A stretch of DNA of 64,000 nucleotides. Source: Dehalococcoidia bacterium (GTDB taxonomy: Bacteria > Chloroflexota > Dehalococcoidia > CAUJGQ01). Shown here piece after piece: positions 15,483-26,631 of the stretch (its first letter is position 1; every line of letters begins with the position of its first letter). The position numbers and the translations under genes are program-made. The DNA is taken from NCBI GenBank assembly GCA_035310145.1, contig DATGEL010000015.1:52279-116278 (forward strand), in the 5' to 3' direction. The notes beneath the pieces were generated by a model, which was given only the letters and a program-made list of their open reading frames with translations, was not told where the DNA came from and made no database searches.

Positions 15483-16181
15483 ATGCGCCGTCCGATCATG
15501 CTCGCGCTCGTGGCCGCGGCGCTCGTGCTGACCGCGTGCGGCGGCTCGAACCACAAGCGCAACTCGCCCCGCGCCGCCGGGCCGACCGCGCCGCCGGCAC
15601 AGACGGCCACGGCGGAGCGGGGCGCCAGCCCGACGCCGGCCGTGACGCTGCGGCCGCCCGGCGCCCCGCCGAAGGCCGTCACCGATATCACCGAGCAGGT
15701 GCGGCCGCGGCCCGGCGAGCTGCCGCCCGGCTTCGGCTTCGGCCAGTTTGAGGCCTACCAACCGAACGAGGTCGCGGTGAACGGCTTCGCCGATCCGGCG
15801 GCCGTGCTGCAGCGGATGAACCAGACCGGCCGGCTGGGCGGCTATCTGCGCCAGTTCACGACGCAGGAGAGCCCTTCCGGGGCGGCGATCACGATCGACG
15901 TGTGGCAGGACGCCGCCGGCGCGAAGCAGTACTTCGACCAGTATCCGCGCCCGGAGGCCGGCACACAGTACCACGAGGTTACGCTGCCGCGGCCGCTCGG
16001 TGACCAGTCGTTTGCGATCGAGGTCACCAGCAACGGCCAGACCGGCTACTCGCTCTCCTGGCGGCGCGGGCGCATCATCCTCGGCGTGGGCGAATTCTTC
16101 CCGGCGGGCAACGCCTCGCTGGCTGCCTTGCAGCCGCTGATCGACCTGCTGGACCAAAAGGCGCAGGCGGCGAAGCAGTAG
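15483..16181 (+). CDS. Lipoprotein of unknown function
   Basis: This is a 232-residue protein with a lipoprotein signal peptide: basic start, hydrophobic core MLALVAAALVL, and lipobox LTAC with the acylated Cys at residue 19, then a Gly/Ser start of the mature chain. A Pro/Thr linker (30-75) leads to a globular domain of about 150 residues with ITIDVWQDAAGAKQYFDQYP and a closing helix. No family was recognised. It is transcribed divergently from the Ala/Pro-rich gene, 193 bases away, and is followed by a possible terminator at 16275-16293. Confidence 0.75.
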   Translation: MRRPIMLALVAAALVLTACGGSNHKRNSPRAAGPTAPPAQTATAERGASPTPAVTLRPPGAPPKAVTDITEQVRPRPGELPPGFGFGQFEAYQPNEVAVNGFADPAAVLQRMNQTGRLGGYLRQFTTQESPSGAAITIDVWQDAAGAKQYFDQYPRPEAGTQYHEVTLPRPLGDQSFAIEVTSNGQTGYSLSWRRGRIILGVGEFFPAGNASLAALQPLIDLLDQKAQAAKQ

Positions 16182-16274
16182 GCGGCCGGAAAGGCGGCTA
16201 TTACTCTCAGCGGTAAACGGCGGGGATTCTTCAGCAGAATTTGGCGTCTTCAGACCGGTTGCGGTGTCTGGGTG

Positions 16275-16293
16275 ACCAGCCCAAGAGGCTGGT
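16275..16293 (+). terminator. Candidate terminator after the lipoprotein gene
   Basis: ACCAGCC-CAAGA-GGCTGGT is a perfect 7-base-pair hairpin followed by TTGCT. It lies 94 bases beyond the lipoprotein stop and before the converging hydrolase gene. The T-tract is weak. Confidence 0.45.
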
Positions 16294-16362
16294 TTGCTCC
16301 CATGCCGGCCGCGGCGTGCATGGCTGGCGCCCGGTGGAGACGAGTGCATGCCGTCGTGGTGG

Positions 16363-17100
16363 CTACGCGGTGCCGCTCCCTGTCGCTCGGGGAACGGGCA
16401 GACGAGCAAGCAACTCGGTAGAGGTCGAGACCCAGCCGAACAGCGCCTGGATGGTGAGCAGGGACGCCTCGTGGTTGCTGCGACTGCACTCGGCCCCCAA
16501 CGGCTCCGCGGTGCAGTCGGCAAGCAGCAGGCAACTGTAATCGCGGAACATGGCGTCGCGGATGGTGGATTCCACACACACGCTCGTCGTGCAGCCCGTC
16601 ACGATCAGATACCTGGCCTCCAGCGTCTTCAGGATGATGTCCAGGTCGGTCTGGTAGAAGCCGCTGTAGCGGTGCTTGGCGACCACGATGTCCCCAGCCT
16701 GCGGTGTCAACGCGTCCAGGATCGCTGTGTTCCAAGTCCCGCGCACCAGCACGCGGCTTTCTGACTCATCGGGCGCGGTCACCCGCTCGCCGACGCCGAA
16801 GCGCCGGTGGCGGAGGAAGTTCGGCGAGTCCGGGGCGCCAGCGTCGGACAGGTCGGGGCGGAACTCCATCGTCAGGTAGATGACCGGAAGGGCCACCGCC
16901 CGCGCGGCCGCCAGCACGCGGGCGGTCGGGGCGACCGCTGCCTGGATGGGCGTGATGTCGATACCGGCCCGCTGAAACATGCCCCCTTCGGCGCCGAAGT
17001 CGTTCTGCATGTCGATGACGAGCACGGCGGTGCGTGTTACGTCCAGGGTCAGCGGGTCTGGGGTGGCCGGAATAACAAGAAGCTGAGCCGCCGACGACAT
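16363..17100 (-). CDS. Isochorismatase-family cysteine hydrolase, RutB-like
   Basis: This is a 245-residue hydrolase. The catalytic triad is visible: Asp in AVLVIDMQNDF, Lys in VVAKHRYSGFYQTDLD, and Cys in VTGCTTSVCVEST with the typical non-proline cis-peptide region. The overall pattern, including CVESTIRDAMFRDYSC and ALFGWVST near the end, is close to RutB (ureidoacrylate amidohydrolase of the pyrimidine Rut pathway), but no other rut gene is present, so the substrate is uncertain. The start ATG at 17098-17100 is preceded by GGGAGGGG. An upstream extension in frame is Arg-rich and unsupported. Confidence 0.85.
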   Translation of the reverse strand: MSSAAQLLVIPATPDPLTLDVTRTAVLVIDMQNDFGAEGGMFQRAGIDITPIQAAVAPTARVLAAARAVALPVIYLTMEFRPDLSDAGAPDSPNFLRHRRFGVGERVTAPDESESRVLVRGTWNTAILDALTPQAGDIVVAKHRYSGFYQTDLDIILKTLEARYLIVTGCTTSVCVESTIRDAMFRDYSCLLLADCTAEPLGAECSRSNHEASLLTIQALFGWVSTSTELLARLPVPRATGSGTA

Positions 17101-17302
17101 GACACCCCTCCCGCGGCAAACGGCGGAAACGCAGCGCAGCCAAGTGTAGCACCGCGGCGAGGGACGCAGCCACATGCACGCGTGCGGGTCCCGGCTTGAC
17201 CTGTGCCGCGGACCAGAGACGTGCAGGAGATGTTGGGGAGATCTCCTCCACGGATTTTTCATAGTGTTAGGGGAGGTGGCAGACTGCACGCGCCGCCTCG
17301 CC

Positions 17303-18154
17303 TTACGCCCGCGGGCCGACGACGCGATCGGTCGCGGCGCCGAAGCGGGCGGTGTGGTCCGGGCCGCCGCGCAACTCGCGGTTGGCGTCGCGCTCCAGCG
17401 CGATCGCCGCGGCGTCCAGCGCGGCGGCGTTGATCACGCGCTTGGCGTGGCGGATCGCCAGCGGCGAGCTGGCAGCGATCATGCGGGCGTACTCCAGCGC
17501 CACGGCTTCCAGTTGCTCATGCGGCACGACCTTGTTCACCAGTCCCATCGCCAGCGCCTCGGCGGCGTCGATCGCGCGGCCGGTGAAGACGAGGTCTTTG
17601 GCCTGCGCCTGGCCCACCACGGCCGGCAGCAGGCTGGCCGTCACGACGAGGCCGTACGAGGCGCCGGGAAACTTGAAGGTGGCGCGGTCGCTGCAGATGC
17701 GGATGTCGCACTGCAAGGCGGTGACCGTGCCGCCGCCCATGCAGAAGCCGTTGATCGCGGCGACGATCGGTTTCTCCACGCGGCCGAGCCGCGCACTGAG
17801 GCCACCGGAGCCGCCCGGGCTCGGCCCCCTCCCCTGCCCCTCCCCCAACGCGTTGGGGGAGGGGTTCTGCAGGGTTAGTTGCTGAGTCGTTCTCCCTCCC
17901 CCATCGCCATGGGGGAGGGTCGGGGAGGGGGCCGCGCGGCCCGAGGCCTCGCCCATGTCCTGGCCGGCCGTGAAGGAGTTGCCCGTGCCGGTGAAGACGA
18001 TCACCCGCACCTCGGGGTCGGCGTCGGCTGCGTCGATCGCGGCGATCGCGGCGGCGGCGAGGGCGTCGTTGACGGCGTTGCGCTTCTCCGCGCGGTTGAG
18101 GCGGATGATCACCCCGCCCTCGATGGGTTCGCTGAGCACGAGCGGTTCGGCCAT
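17303..18154 (-). CDS. Enoyl-CoA hydratase/isomerase-family protein with repeat-derived insertion
   Basis: This is a 283-residue crotonase-fold protein: N-terminal IIRLNRAEKRNAVNDAL, oxyanion region FTAGQDMGEA, second oxyanion motif AAINGFCMGGGTVTAL, and a C-terminal helical part. Residues about 75-110 are a Gly/Pro-rich insertion translated from two palindromic repeats (17823-17932) that kept the frame open. The residues that align with the two catalytic glutamates of true hydratases look like Gly (FPGASYGL) and Asp (QAKDLVFTG), so hydratase activity is doubtful and the reaction is unknown. GGGAGAGC precedes the ATG at 18152-18154. Confidence 0.85.
   Translation of the reverse strand: MAEPLVLSEPIEGGVIIRLNRAEKRNAVNDALAAAAIAAIDAADADPEVRVIVFTGTGNSFTAGQDMGEASGRAAPSPTLPHGDGGGRTTQQLTLQNPSPNALGEGQGRGPSPGGSGGLSARLGRVEKPIVAAINGFCMGGGTVTALQCDIRICSDRATFKFPGASYGLVVTASLLPAVVGQAQAKDLVFTGRAIDAAEALAMGLVNKVVPHEQLEAVALEYARMIAASSPLAIRHAKRVINAAALDAAAIALERDANRELRGGPDHTARFGAATDRVVGPRA
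17823..17932. repeat. Palindromic repeats inside the enoyl-CoA hydratase reading frame
   Basis: The outer arms GGCCCCCTCCCC (17823-17834) and GGGGAGGGGGCC (17921-17932) enclose two hairpins: a perfect 28-base palindrome CCCCTCCCCCAACG/CGTTGGGGGAGGGG (17837-17864) and CCCTCCCCCAT-CGCC-ATGGGGGAGGG (17893-17918). This is the same family as the intergenic GAGAGGGG hairpins, here preserved in frame. Confidence 0.88.
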
Positions 18155-18580
18155 GCGCTGCTCTCCCGGCGGCGCGAGTCGGTGCAGGCGGCGCCGCCCG
18201 CGCCCAGTATGGCCGCGAACCGCGCCGGCTGGGAAGAGCGGCACGCTGCGTGTCGCGGCCTCCGCCGCGACGGGCGGTTCACGAACCGCCCCTACCAACG
18301 GTCGTTGCCTGCGCCGGGTGCGGTGCTGTCTCCGATCCCGCGCGCCGCCTCACACACACGAGAATCTACAATGACCTAACAGAACGAACACGCATGTTCA
18401 TATCTCGGGCAGTGCCGTGCGCGATTGCGGCGGGGTCACGGCCCCGTGGAGGCGCCCCAGGCTCGGTCGGGACCGTTCGTGAACGGCCCGTCGCCGCGCC
18501 AGCGGCGATCAACGGCGTCGTGGGCAGGTCCAACGCTATGAAATCAAACGACCTGAGGTGAGCCGCGCGCTGCTGACCGC
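18155..18580. other. Non-coding region with degenerate repeats
   Basis: No supported gene in 426 bases. Fragments such as GGGCGGTTCACGAACCGCCC (18274-18293) and CGGGACCGTTCGTGAACGGC look like relics of a palindromic repeat. A less GC-rich stretch at 18352-18400 could hold a promoter, but its target is unclear because both neighbouring genes point left. Confidence 0.5.
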
Positions 18581-19441
18581 TCACCTGAACGGCTGCGCGA
18601 TTCGCCGCCGCCGCTCGAAGCGCACGTAGCCCTCGTAGCCCGCCGCCCGCGCCGCCCTGATCGCGACGGCAAAATCCTGGCCGAGCCCTTCCGCGACGTG
18701 TGCATCCGAGGCGAGCGTGACCGGCACGCCGGCCGCGTGCGCCAGGGCGATCAGCTCCGGCGCCGGATACAGCTCCCGCGCGGCGGAGCGCAGCCCTTTC
18801 GTGTTGATCTCCAGCGCGAGGCCGTTGCGCACGGCCGCGGCGACCACGGCTGCATGAAACGGCGCCGGGTCGCTCGGCCGGTGGCCGAAGACCTTGGGCC
18901 GGTCGGCGTGGGCGATCGCGTCGGCGAGGCCGCTACCGGCCAGCTCGACGAGGAGCCGCGTGTACTCGGCGTAGACGGCGTCCACGTCGCGCCGGTCCCA
19001 TTCGTCGATGAACTCATCGCTGTCGAAGCCGAAGGCGCCGACCCAGTGCACGGCGCCGAGCACGAGGTCCCAGGCGTACGGCGCCAGCATGCGCCGCAGC
19101 ACCGCGGCCTTGCCGGGAATCCAATCCATCTCGATACCGAGAAACACCGGCAGCCCCGCGCTCTTCGCGTCTTCGATGAGCGCCACGTACTCGGACAGGC
19201 GCAGGTTGACGTGGTCGCGCCAGTACGCCGCGGTGGTGGCGGCGAGCTGGGGATTCGGGTCGGCATTCCACCAGCCGTCGAGCAGATCGTAGGCCTCGCG
19301 GAAGCGGAAGAGGTGCTCGGTGAAGACGATCCCGTCGAGGCCGGCGGCGAGCGCCGCCTCGGCGTACCGCTCGATCAGGGCGCGGTCCACCGGCCGGCAG
19401 CCGCCGTGCGGCTGCAAGTGCGTGTGCGCGTCGATCAGCAC
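18581..19441 (-). CDS. PHP-domain phosphatase (histidinol-phosphatase-like)
   Basis: This is a 286-residue PHP-family metal-dependent phosphoesterase. Metal-binding motifs in order: IDAHTHL at the N-terminus, IVFTEHLFRF, LGIEMDW, LGAVHWVG, IAHADRPKVFG and LASDAHV near the end, the arrangement seen in HisK/HisJ-type histidinol-phosphate phosphatases. The reaction may be histidinol phosphate to histidinol, but no his gene is nearby, so the substrate is open. The GTG start at 19439-19441 follows GGAGGCGCA and places IDAHTHL at the usual position. It is downstream of the peptide ABC transporter genes with a hairpin between. Confidence 0.83.
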   Translation of the reverse strand: MLIDAHTHLQPHGGCRPVDRALIERYAEAALAAGLDGIVFTEHLFRFREAYDLLDGWWNADPNPQLAATTAAYWRDHVNLRLSEYVALIEDAKSAGLPVFLGIEMDWIPGKAAVLRRMLAPYAWDLVLGAVHWVGAFGFDSDEFIDEWDRRDVDAVYAEYTRLLVELAGSGLADAIAHADRPKVFGHRPSDPAPFHAAVVAAAVRNGLALEINTKGLRSAARELYPAPELIALAHAAGVPVTLASDAHVAEGLGQDFAVAIRAARAAGYEGYVRFERRRRIAQPFR

Positions 19442-19526
19442 CTGCGCCTCCGCGTGCCGGGTTTGGCTATCGGCCGCAACCGGCCGGCGCCCCGATCGTA
19501 CAGGCGCCAGCGCCAATCAGGAAAAG

Positions 19527-19554
19527 CCCCCTCTCCCAGGATTGGGAGAGGGGG
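19527..19554 (-). terminator. GAGAGGGG hairpin after the substrate-binding protein gene
   Basis: CCCCCTCTCCCA-GGAT-TGGGAGAGGGGG is a perfect 12-base-pair hairpin of the dispersed family. It sits 22 bases beyond the stop of the ABC binding protein. It could terminate or protect that transcript; there is no clear U-tract. Confidence 0.55.
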
Positions 19555-19576
19555 TTGGGGGTGAGGGCCGAAAACC

Positions 19577-21517
19577 CTACGCCGTCACATACAGGAACTC
19601 CAGCATGCGCACGAAGATGTTCCAGCTCGGCGTCGGGTTGCCGTTGCTGTCCTTCGGCATGCCGCCGATGTTCGGCTTGAGCAGCCCCATGTTCTGCGGG
19701 TAGTAGACGAAGATCACGCCGGCCTGCTGCGCCAGGATCTGGTCGGCCTGGGCGTAGAGGTCGGCCCGCTTCTTGGCATCCGGCTCCGCAGCGGCCTGCA
19801 CCACAAGCTTATCGAAGTTGTCGTCGTGCCAGGCCTGGCGGTGGCCGCTGTCGCCGCCCGCCTTCGACCAGAAGACCAGGTTCTCCTCGTCGTTAGCGTC
19901 GGGGTAGTCCTCATACCAGCGGATCCAGATCAGTTGCAGCTTGCGCTGCCACATGCGGTTGTAGACCTCTTTGGGGTCGCCGATCTCGTGGTCGATCTTC
20001 ATGCCCAGGTTGTCGCCGAGCATCTGGATGATCGCATCGCCGGCCTGCGCCTCGGCGTCGCCTTCTTTGCGCTGCGTCATCGTGATCTTGGGCCAGTTCT
20101 TGCCGCCCTCGTACTTGGTGCCCTTGAGCGTGTCCTTGGCGAGCTGGGGGTCGAACTTGGTGAACTCCTCGTACTTGGCCGGGTTGAAGCCCGGCGTGCC
20201 CGGCGGGTTGAAGGTGAAGGCCGGGCTGCCCAGCCCTTGCAGCACGTTCTTGATGATCGAGTCGCGGTCGACGGCGTGCGCCATCGCCTGGCGCACCTTC
20301 GGCTCGGTGAACGGCTCCTTGTCCGCCTCCGGCACCAGGTACCAGGTGCCGTCGAGGAAGTACTTGACGACCTGCTTGCTCAGCTTATCGTCGCCGAGGA
20401 TGCGCTTGTAGTCGCCGGGGCCGACGCGCTGTGTCCACTGGATCTCGTTGTTCTCGTAGGCCGACTGAGCAGCGTCCGAGGCGATGATCGGCCGCGTAAC
20501 CTTGGTGAGATGGACGTTCTTGGCGTTCCAGTAGCCGTCGTGCTTGGCCAGCTCCCAGCCGACGCCATGGTCCCACTTCGTCAGCTTGAAGGGGCCGTTG
20601 GTGACGATGTTGGCAGCCTCGGTCCACTTGTCGCCGAACTTTTCCACGGCGCCCTTGTTCGCCGGCAGCGCCGCCGAGTAGGCGAGGATGGCCGGCGCGT
20701 ACCCGGCCGGGTGCTCGGTGGTGAGCTGCAGCGTGTAGTCGTCGACCACCTTGATGCCCAGCGTGGAGTCATCGGTGATCTTGCCCGTGTTGTACGCCTC
20801 GCCGTTCTTGATCACGTCGTAGAGGAACGAGGCGTAGGGCGCCTTCGTCGCCGGGTTGAGCTGGCGACGGAACGAGTAGTCGAAGTCCTTCGCCGTGACC
20901 GGCGTGCCGTCGGTCCACTTCGAATCCTTGCGGATGTGGAAGGTGAACTGCGTTGCGTCGGCGTTGACATCCCACGACTCGGCGATGTCCGGCACTGGCT
21001 TCAGATCGGGGTTGAACTTCAGCAGGCCGGCCCAGATCGCCACGTCGCCCTGGCAGTAGAGGTCTTTGTTGAAGTCGTGGCTCGATGCATCCTGCTCGAC
21101 GTTGACGAGGAAGGTCTGGTCGGCCGCGAGCTTCACGCCGGCCGGCACGGGGCCGGGTTCCAGGGACGATGCTCCGGAGGCTGACGGCGAGCCGCCGGTT
21201 GCCGCCGCTGCCGGAGCGCTGGCAGCGGGCTTGGCCGCGGCGCTGCCCGAGGGCGCCGCGGAGGTGGCGGCAGCGGCCGGCGGGGCGCTGGCGGCCGGCT
21301 TCGCCGCCGCGTTGTTCGCCGGGGCGTTCGCTGTCTTGTTGTTGTTGCTGCTGCCGCAGGCGGCCAGCGCCGCAGCGCCGCCGGCGGCGGCGAAGACCTG
21401 CAGCGCCACACGACGATCGATCTTCACACGCGCAAGGTTCCGCTGGAACCGCCGCAGCTGATCCGCCTCGTCGAGCACCGGCAACCCGTCCGTTGTCTGT
21501 GGAATCTCTTCGGTCAC
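19577..21517 (-). CDS. ABC transporter substrate-binding lipoprotein, peptide family (SBP_bac_5)
   Basis: This is a 646-residue solute-binding protein of the OppA/DppA type. A 37-residue cytoplasmic lead is followed by RR and a hydrophobic segment ending in the lipobox-like LAAC (Cys near residue 54), then an Ala/Ser/Pro linker (60-120) and the binding domain with ADATQFTFHIRKDSKWTDGT and DFDYSFRRQLNP, typical for this family. It delivers peptides or similar ligands to the two permeases encoded directly upstream. The N-terminus with a twin Arg before the hydrophobic core may allow Tat export. Confidence 0.92.
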   Translation of the reverse strand: MTEEIPQTTDGLPVLDEADQLRRFQRNLARVKIDRRVALQVFAAAGGAAALAACGSSNNNKTANAPANNAAAKPAASAPPAAAATSAAPSGSAAAKPAASAPAAAATGGSPSASGASSLEPGPVPAGVKLAADQTFLVNVEQDASSHDFNKDLYCQGDVAIWAGLLKFNPDLKPVPDIAESWDVNADATQFTFHIRKDSKWTDGTPVTAKDFDYSFRRQLNPATKAPYASFLYDVIKNGEAYNTGKITDDSTLGIKVVDDYTLQLTTEHPAGYAPAILAYSAALPANKGAVEKFGDKWTEAANIVTNGPFKLTKWDHGVGWELAKHDGYWNAKNVHLTKVTRPIIASDAAQSAYENNEIQWTQRVGPGDYKRILGDDKLSKQVVKYFLDGTWYLVPEADKEPFTEPKVRQAMAHAVDRDSIIKNVLQGLGSPAFTFNPPGTPGFNPAKYEEFTKFDPQLAKDTLKGTKYEGGKNWPKITMTQRKEGDAEAQAGDAIIQMLGDNLGMKIDHEIGDPKEVYNRMWQRKLQLIWIRWYEDYPDANDEENLVFWSKAGGDSGHRQAWHDDNFDKLVVQAAAEPDAKKRADLYAQADQILAQQAGVIFVYYPQNMGLLKPNIGGMPKDSNGNPTPSWNIFVRMLEFLYVTA

Positions 21518-21684
21518 GGGGTCTCCTCCTGCGTTCGTCTGCTGCGGTCCTCACCCAACGGTGAGGCCGGGTACGACGATCTCACCGCGCCTTCGTGGCT
21601 GAACGCTCTTCCTCTCCGTGGCCCCCCTTTCTCACGAGGCGCGCCGTCGGGCAGCGCCGCCTCGATGACGTACCGGTGGAACGG

Positions 21685-22611
21685 TCAGTTGTTCGCGCGC
21701 GGGTCGAGCGCGTCGCGGATGCCGTCTCCCAGGAAAGTGAAGGAAAGCATGGTGATCGCCAGCGCCGTCGCCGGGAAGAAGGCCATGTACCAGTACGAGC
21801 GGAACTCCTTGACCGACTCGGAGACCATCTGGCCCCAGCTCGGGATCGGCGGGTTCACGCCGATGCCGAACAGGCTGAGCGTGGCCTCCGTGAAGATCGC
21901 CGTGGGAATGCCGAAGGTGATCGCCACGATGATCGGCGTCATCGAATTGGGCAGCAGGTGGCGCAGGATGATCTGCCAGCTATGCCCGCCGGAGAGGCGC
22001 GCCGCCTTGATGTACTCTTTCTCGCGCAGCGAGAGCATCTGTGCGCGGGTTAAGCGCGTCATGATCGGCCAGCTCGTGAGCGAGAGCGCGATGATCAGGT
22101 GCGGTACGCTGCGGCCCAGGGCCGACATGACAAGAATGGCGAAGAAGAGCGTCGGGATGGAATACATGATGTCCACCACGCGCATCAGCAGGTTATCCAC
22201 CTGCCCGGCGTAGAAGCCGGCGATGCTGCCGATCGTCACGCCGATGATCGTGGCGAAGAACATCGTCAGCAGCCCGACTTCCATGGCGATGCGGCAGCCG
22301 TAGATGATGCGGCTGAACAGGTCGCGACCGATCAGGTCCGTGCCGAACCAGTAGTGCGAACTCGGGGCGACACCGTGGTCGGCCAGGTGCTGGCGGGCGT
22401 AGCCGCCGTTGCGCATGAACTGGTCGGCGAGCACGGCGACCAGAATCAGCGCGATCACGCCGACGAGGCCGGCGATCGCCAGCCAGTTGCGGATCAGCCG
22501 TCGCCAGGCGTCCAGCCAGAGGTTCGCGCGCTGCAGCGCGATGCCCTCGGCCTCGAGCACGCTTTCGCGCCCGGCGGTCAGCGTCGAGAGCTGCGTATCC
22601 TGCATCGCCAT
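21685..22611 (-). CDS. ABC transporter permease, OppC/DppC family
   Basis: This is a 308-residue permease with an N-terminal extension, a first helix (about 44-66), an OppC-type periplasmic loop, and five further helices. The EAA loop that contacts the ATPase is visible as LSLREKEYIKAARLSG with GHSWQIILRHLLPN. It forms the channel with the OppB-type subunit upstream. The stop is 167 bases before the binding-protein gene. No ATPase subunits (OppD/OppF) are encoded in the window, so they must be elsewhere. Confidence 0.92.
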   Translation of the reverse strand: MAMQDTQLSTLTAGRESVLEAEGIALQRANLWLDAWRRLIRNWLAIAGLVGVIALILVAVLADQFMRNGGYARQHLADHGVAPSSHYWFGTDLIGRDLFSRIIYGCRIAMEVGLLTMFFATIIGVTIGSIAGFYAGQVDNLLMRVVDIMYSIPTLFFAILVMSALGRSVPHLIIALSLTSWPIMTRLTRAQMLSLREKEYIKAARLSGGHSWQIILRHLLPNSMTPIIVAITFGIPTAIFTEATLSLFGIGVNPPIPSWGQMVSESVKEFRSYWYMAFFPATALAITMLSFTFLGDGIRDALDPRANN

Positions 22612-22650
22612 GGCCGTTCTCCCTTGCGTTCCCGCGCGTTCGCGCCCTCG

Positions 22651-23580
22651 TTATGAGTAACGGATCCGCGGATCGACCACGCCGTAGAGCAGGTCCACGA
22701 TCAGGTTCAGCGCGATGATGAACACCCCCAGCAGCAGGATGATCGCCATGATCATCGGATAGTCGCGCGAGGTGAAGCTCTGGACGAAATACTGCCCTAT
22801 ACCCGGAATGCGGAAGATGGACTCGATCGCCGGCGAGCCGGTGAGCACGGCCGCGAAGATCGGCGCCATGATCGTCAGCGGCGGAATCAGGCCGTTCTTG
22901 ACGACGTGGACCAGCATCACCCGCGGCTCGGTCAAGCCCTTGGCGCGGGCCGTGCGCACGTAGTCGGAGCGGATCACGTCCACCATGCTGGAGCGGGTGT
23001 AGCGGGCGATCGTCGCCAGCGGCGTCATGCCGAGGGCGATGGCGGGCAGGATCACGTCGACGGGGCTGGTCCAGCCGCCCGTGCGCGGAATCAGGTGGAA
23101 GACGAGCACGAAGAGCAGGATCAAAAAGACGCCGAGCACGAAATTGGGCAAGGCGATGCCCAGCATTGCTAAGAACGTACAGATGTAGTCTGCCGGCCCG
23201 TTCTGGTTCATCGCGGCCATGATGCCCAGGCCCAGGCCGCCGATCACCGCGATCGCCAGGGCGACCAGCCCCAGCTCAACCGAAACCTTGGTCTGCTTCT
23301 TGAGAATCTCGGTGACGGAGCGGGTCTTGAACACGTACGACTTGCCGAAATCGAGGCGCACCGCCTTGCCGAGGAACGTGACGTACTGCTGCCAGACGGG
23401 CTTGTCCAGGCCAAACTGCTTGGCCAGGACCTTCTGCTCGGCGGGGGTGAGCGGGTTGTTGGCCGCGTCGGGCTGCAGGGGACTGCCGGGTGTGAGGTGC
23501 ATGAAGACGAACGTGATCAGCGAGAGCGCCAGCAGCGACGGCACCATCCACGCCAACCGGAAAATGGTGTAGCGCAGCAT
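22651..23580 (-). CDS. ABC transporter permease, OppB/DppB family
   Basis: This is a 309-residue permease with MLRYTIFRLAWMVPSLLALS as the typical first helix, six helices in total, and the EAA loop SDYVRTARAKGLTEPRVMLV. The ATG at 23578-23580 is the family-typical start; a much longer frame upstream is not coding. It is the first gene of the opp-like operon, with a good promoter 64 bases upstream (23644-23672). Confidence 0.92.
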   Translation of the reverse strand: MLRYTIFRLAWMVPSLLALSLITFVFMHLTPGSPLQPDAANNPLTPAEQKVLAKQFGLDKPVWQQYVTFLGKAVRLDFGKSYVFKTRSVTEILKKQTKVSVELGLVALAIAVIGGLGLGIMAAMNQNGPADYICTFLAMLGIALPNFVLGVFLILLFVLVFHLIPRTGGWTSPVDVILPAIALGMTPLATIARYTRSSMVDVIRSDYVRTARAKGLTEPRVMLVHVVKNGLIPPLTIMAPIFAAVLTGSPAIESIFRIPGIGQYFVQSFTSRDYPMIMAIILLLGVFIIALNLIVDLLYGVVDPRIRYS

Positions 23581-23643
23581 CGCCCACGCCTCCGCCCCTG
23601 CGCCCGTGTACACTCGGGCGCGCCGCTTCGGAAAATTACACGA

Positions 23644-23672
23644 GTTATACTCCCCTGAGCGTCCTTGGGCAA
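23644..23672 (-). promoter_or_regulatory. Sigma-70-type promoter of the peptide ABC operon
   Basis: On the minus strand, -35 TTGCCC (23672-23667) and -10 TATAAC (23649-23644) are 17 bases apart. They lie in a short AT-rich stretch upstream of the OppB-type gene and point towards it. Confidence 0.65.
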
Positions 23673-23731
23673 GTGAAGGCCGCCATGCCGCCGAGAAGAT
23701 CAGGGAACATCGGCGTTGCCGCCGGCCGTCG

Positions 23732-23799
23732 CCTAGCCCCGCGTTGCTTCGACATCGCCGCCCCGCGGCGATCTGAAGTACGCCGCGTCTCCCTTCCCC
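23732..23799 (-). repeat. REP-like palindromic repeat, family A, copy 3
   Basis: In reverse complement it reads GGGAGACGCGGCGTACTTC, then CAGATCGCCGC-GGG-GCGGCGAT, then GTCGAAGCAACGCGGGGCTAGG, matching copy 2 at 3541-3608 closely. The rest of the 531-base gap 23581-24111 between opp and lon holds no supported gene. Confidence 0.75.
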
Positions 23800-24111
23800 A
23801 CGGAGAAGGGTTGTCTGAGGACAGGCGAAACCAGGGATAGGCGCCCCGCCCGGCCGTGCCCCCACGGCGTGATACCATATAAACGAGCCGGCATGCTGGC
23901 GGCGTAAACGGCCGTCGAGTTGACCAGCAACGCATAAGAACCCGCCGACGTCGTTGTGCCGGCACGTATAGTCGAACGTGCAGCAACCGCCGGCGAATGG
24001 GCATGTGAACGGCAGATCCGGCGCGCTTGCATCGCTTGCTTGAGCTTTCCGCGCGTTTTCTGCCGTTGAACGCCTGTTCGCATAGGCAGTGCGCTTGCCA
24101 GGGTAGGTGTC

Positions 24112-26616
<2,505 letters not shown>

Positions 26617-26631
26617 CAGCGGAGACCGGCC

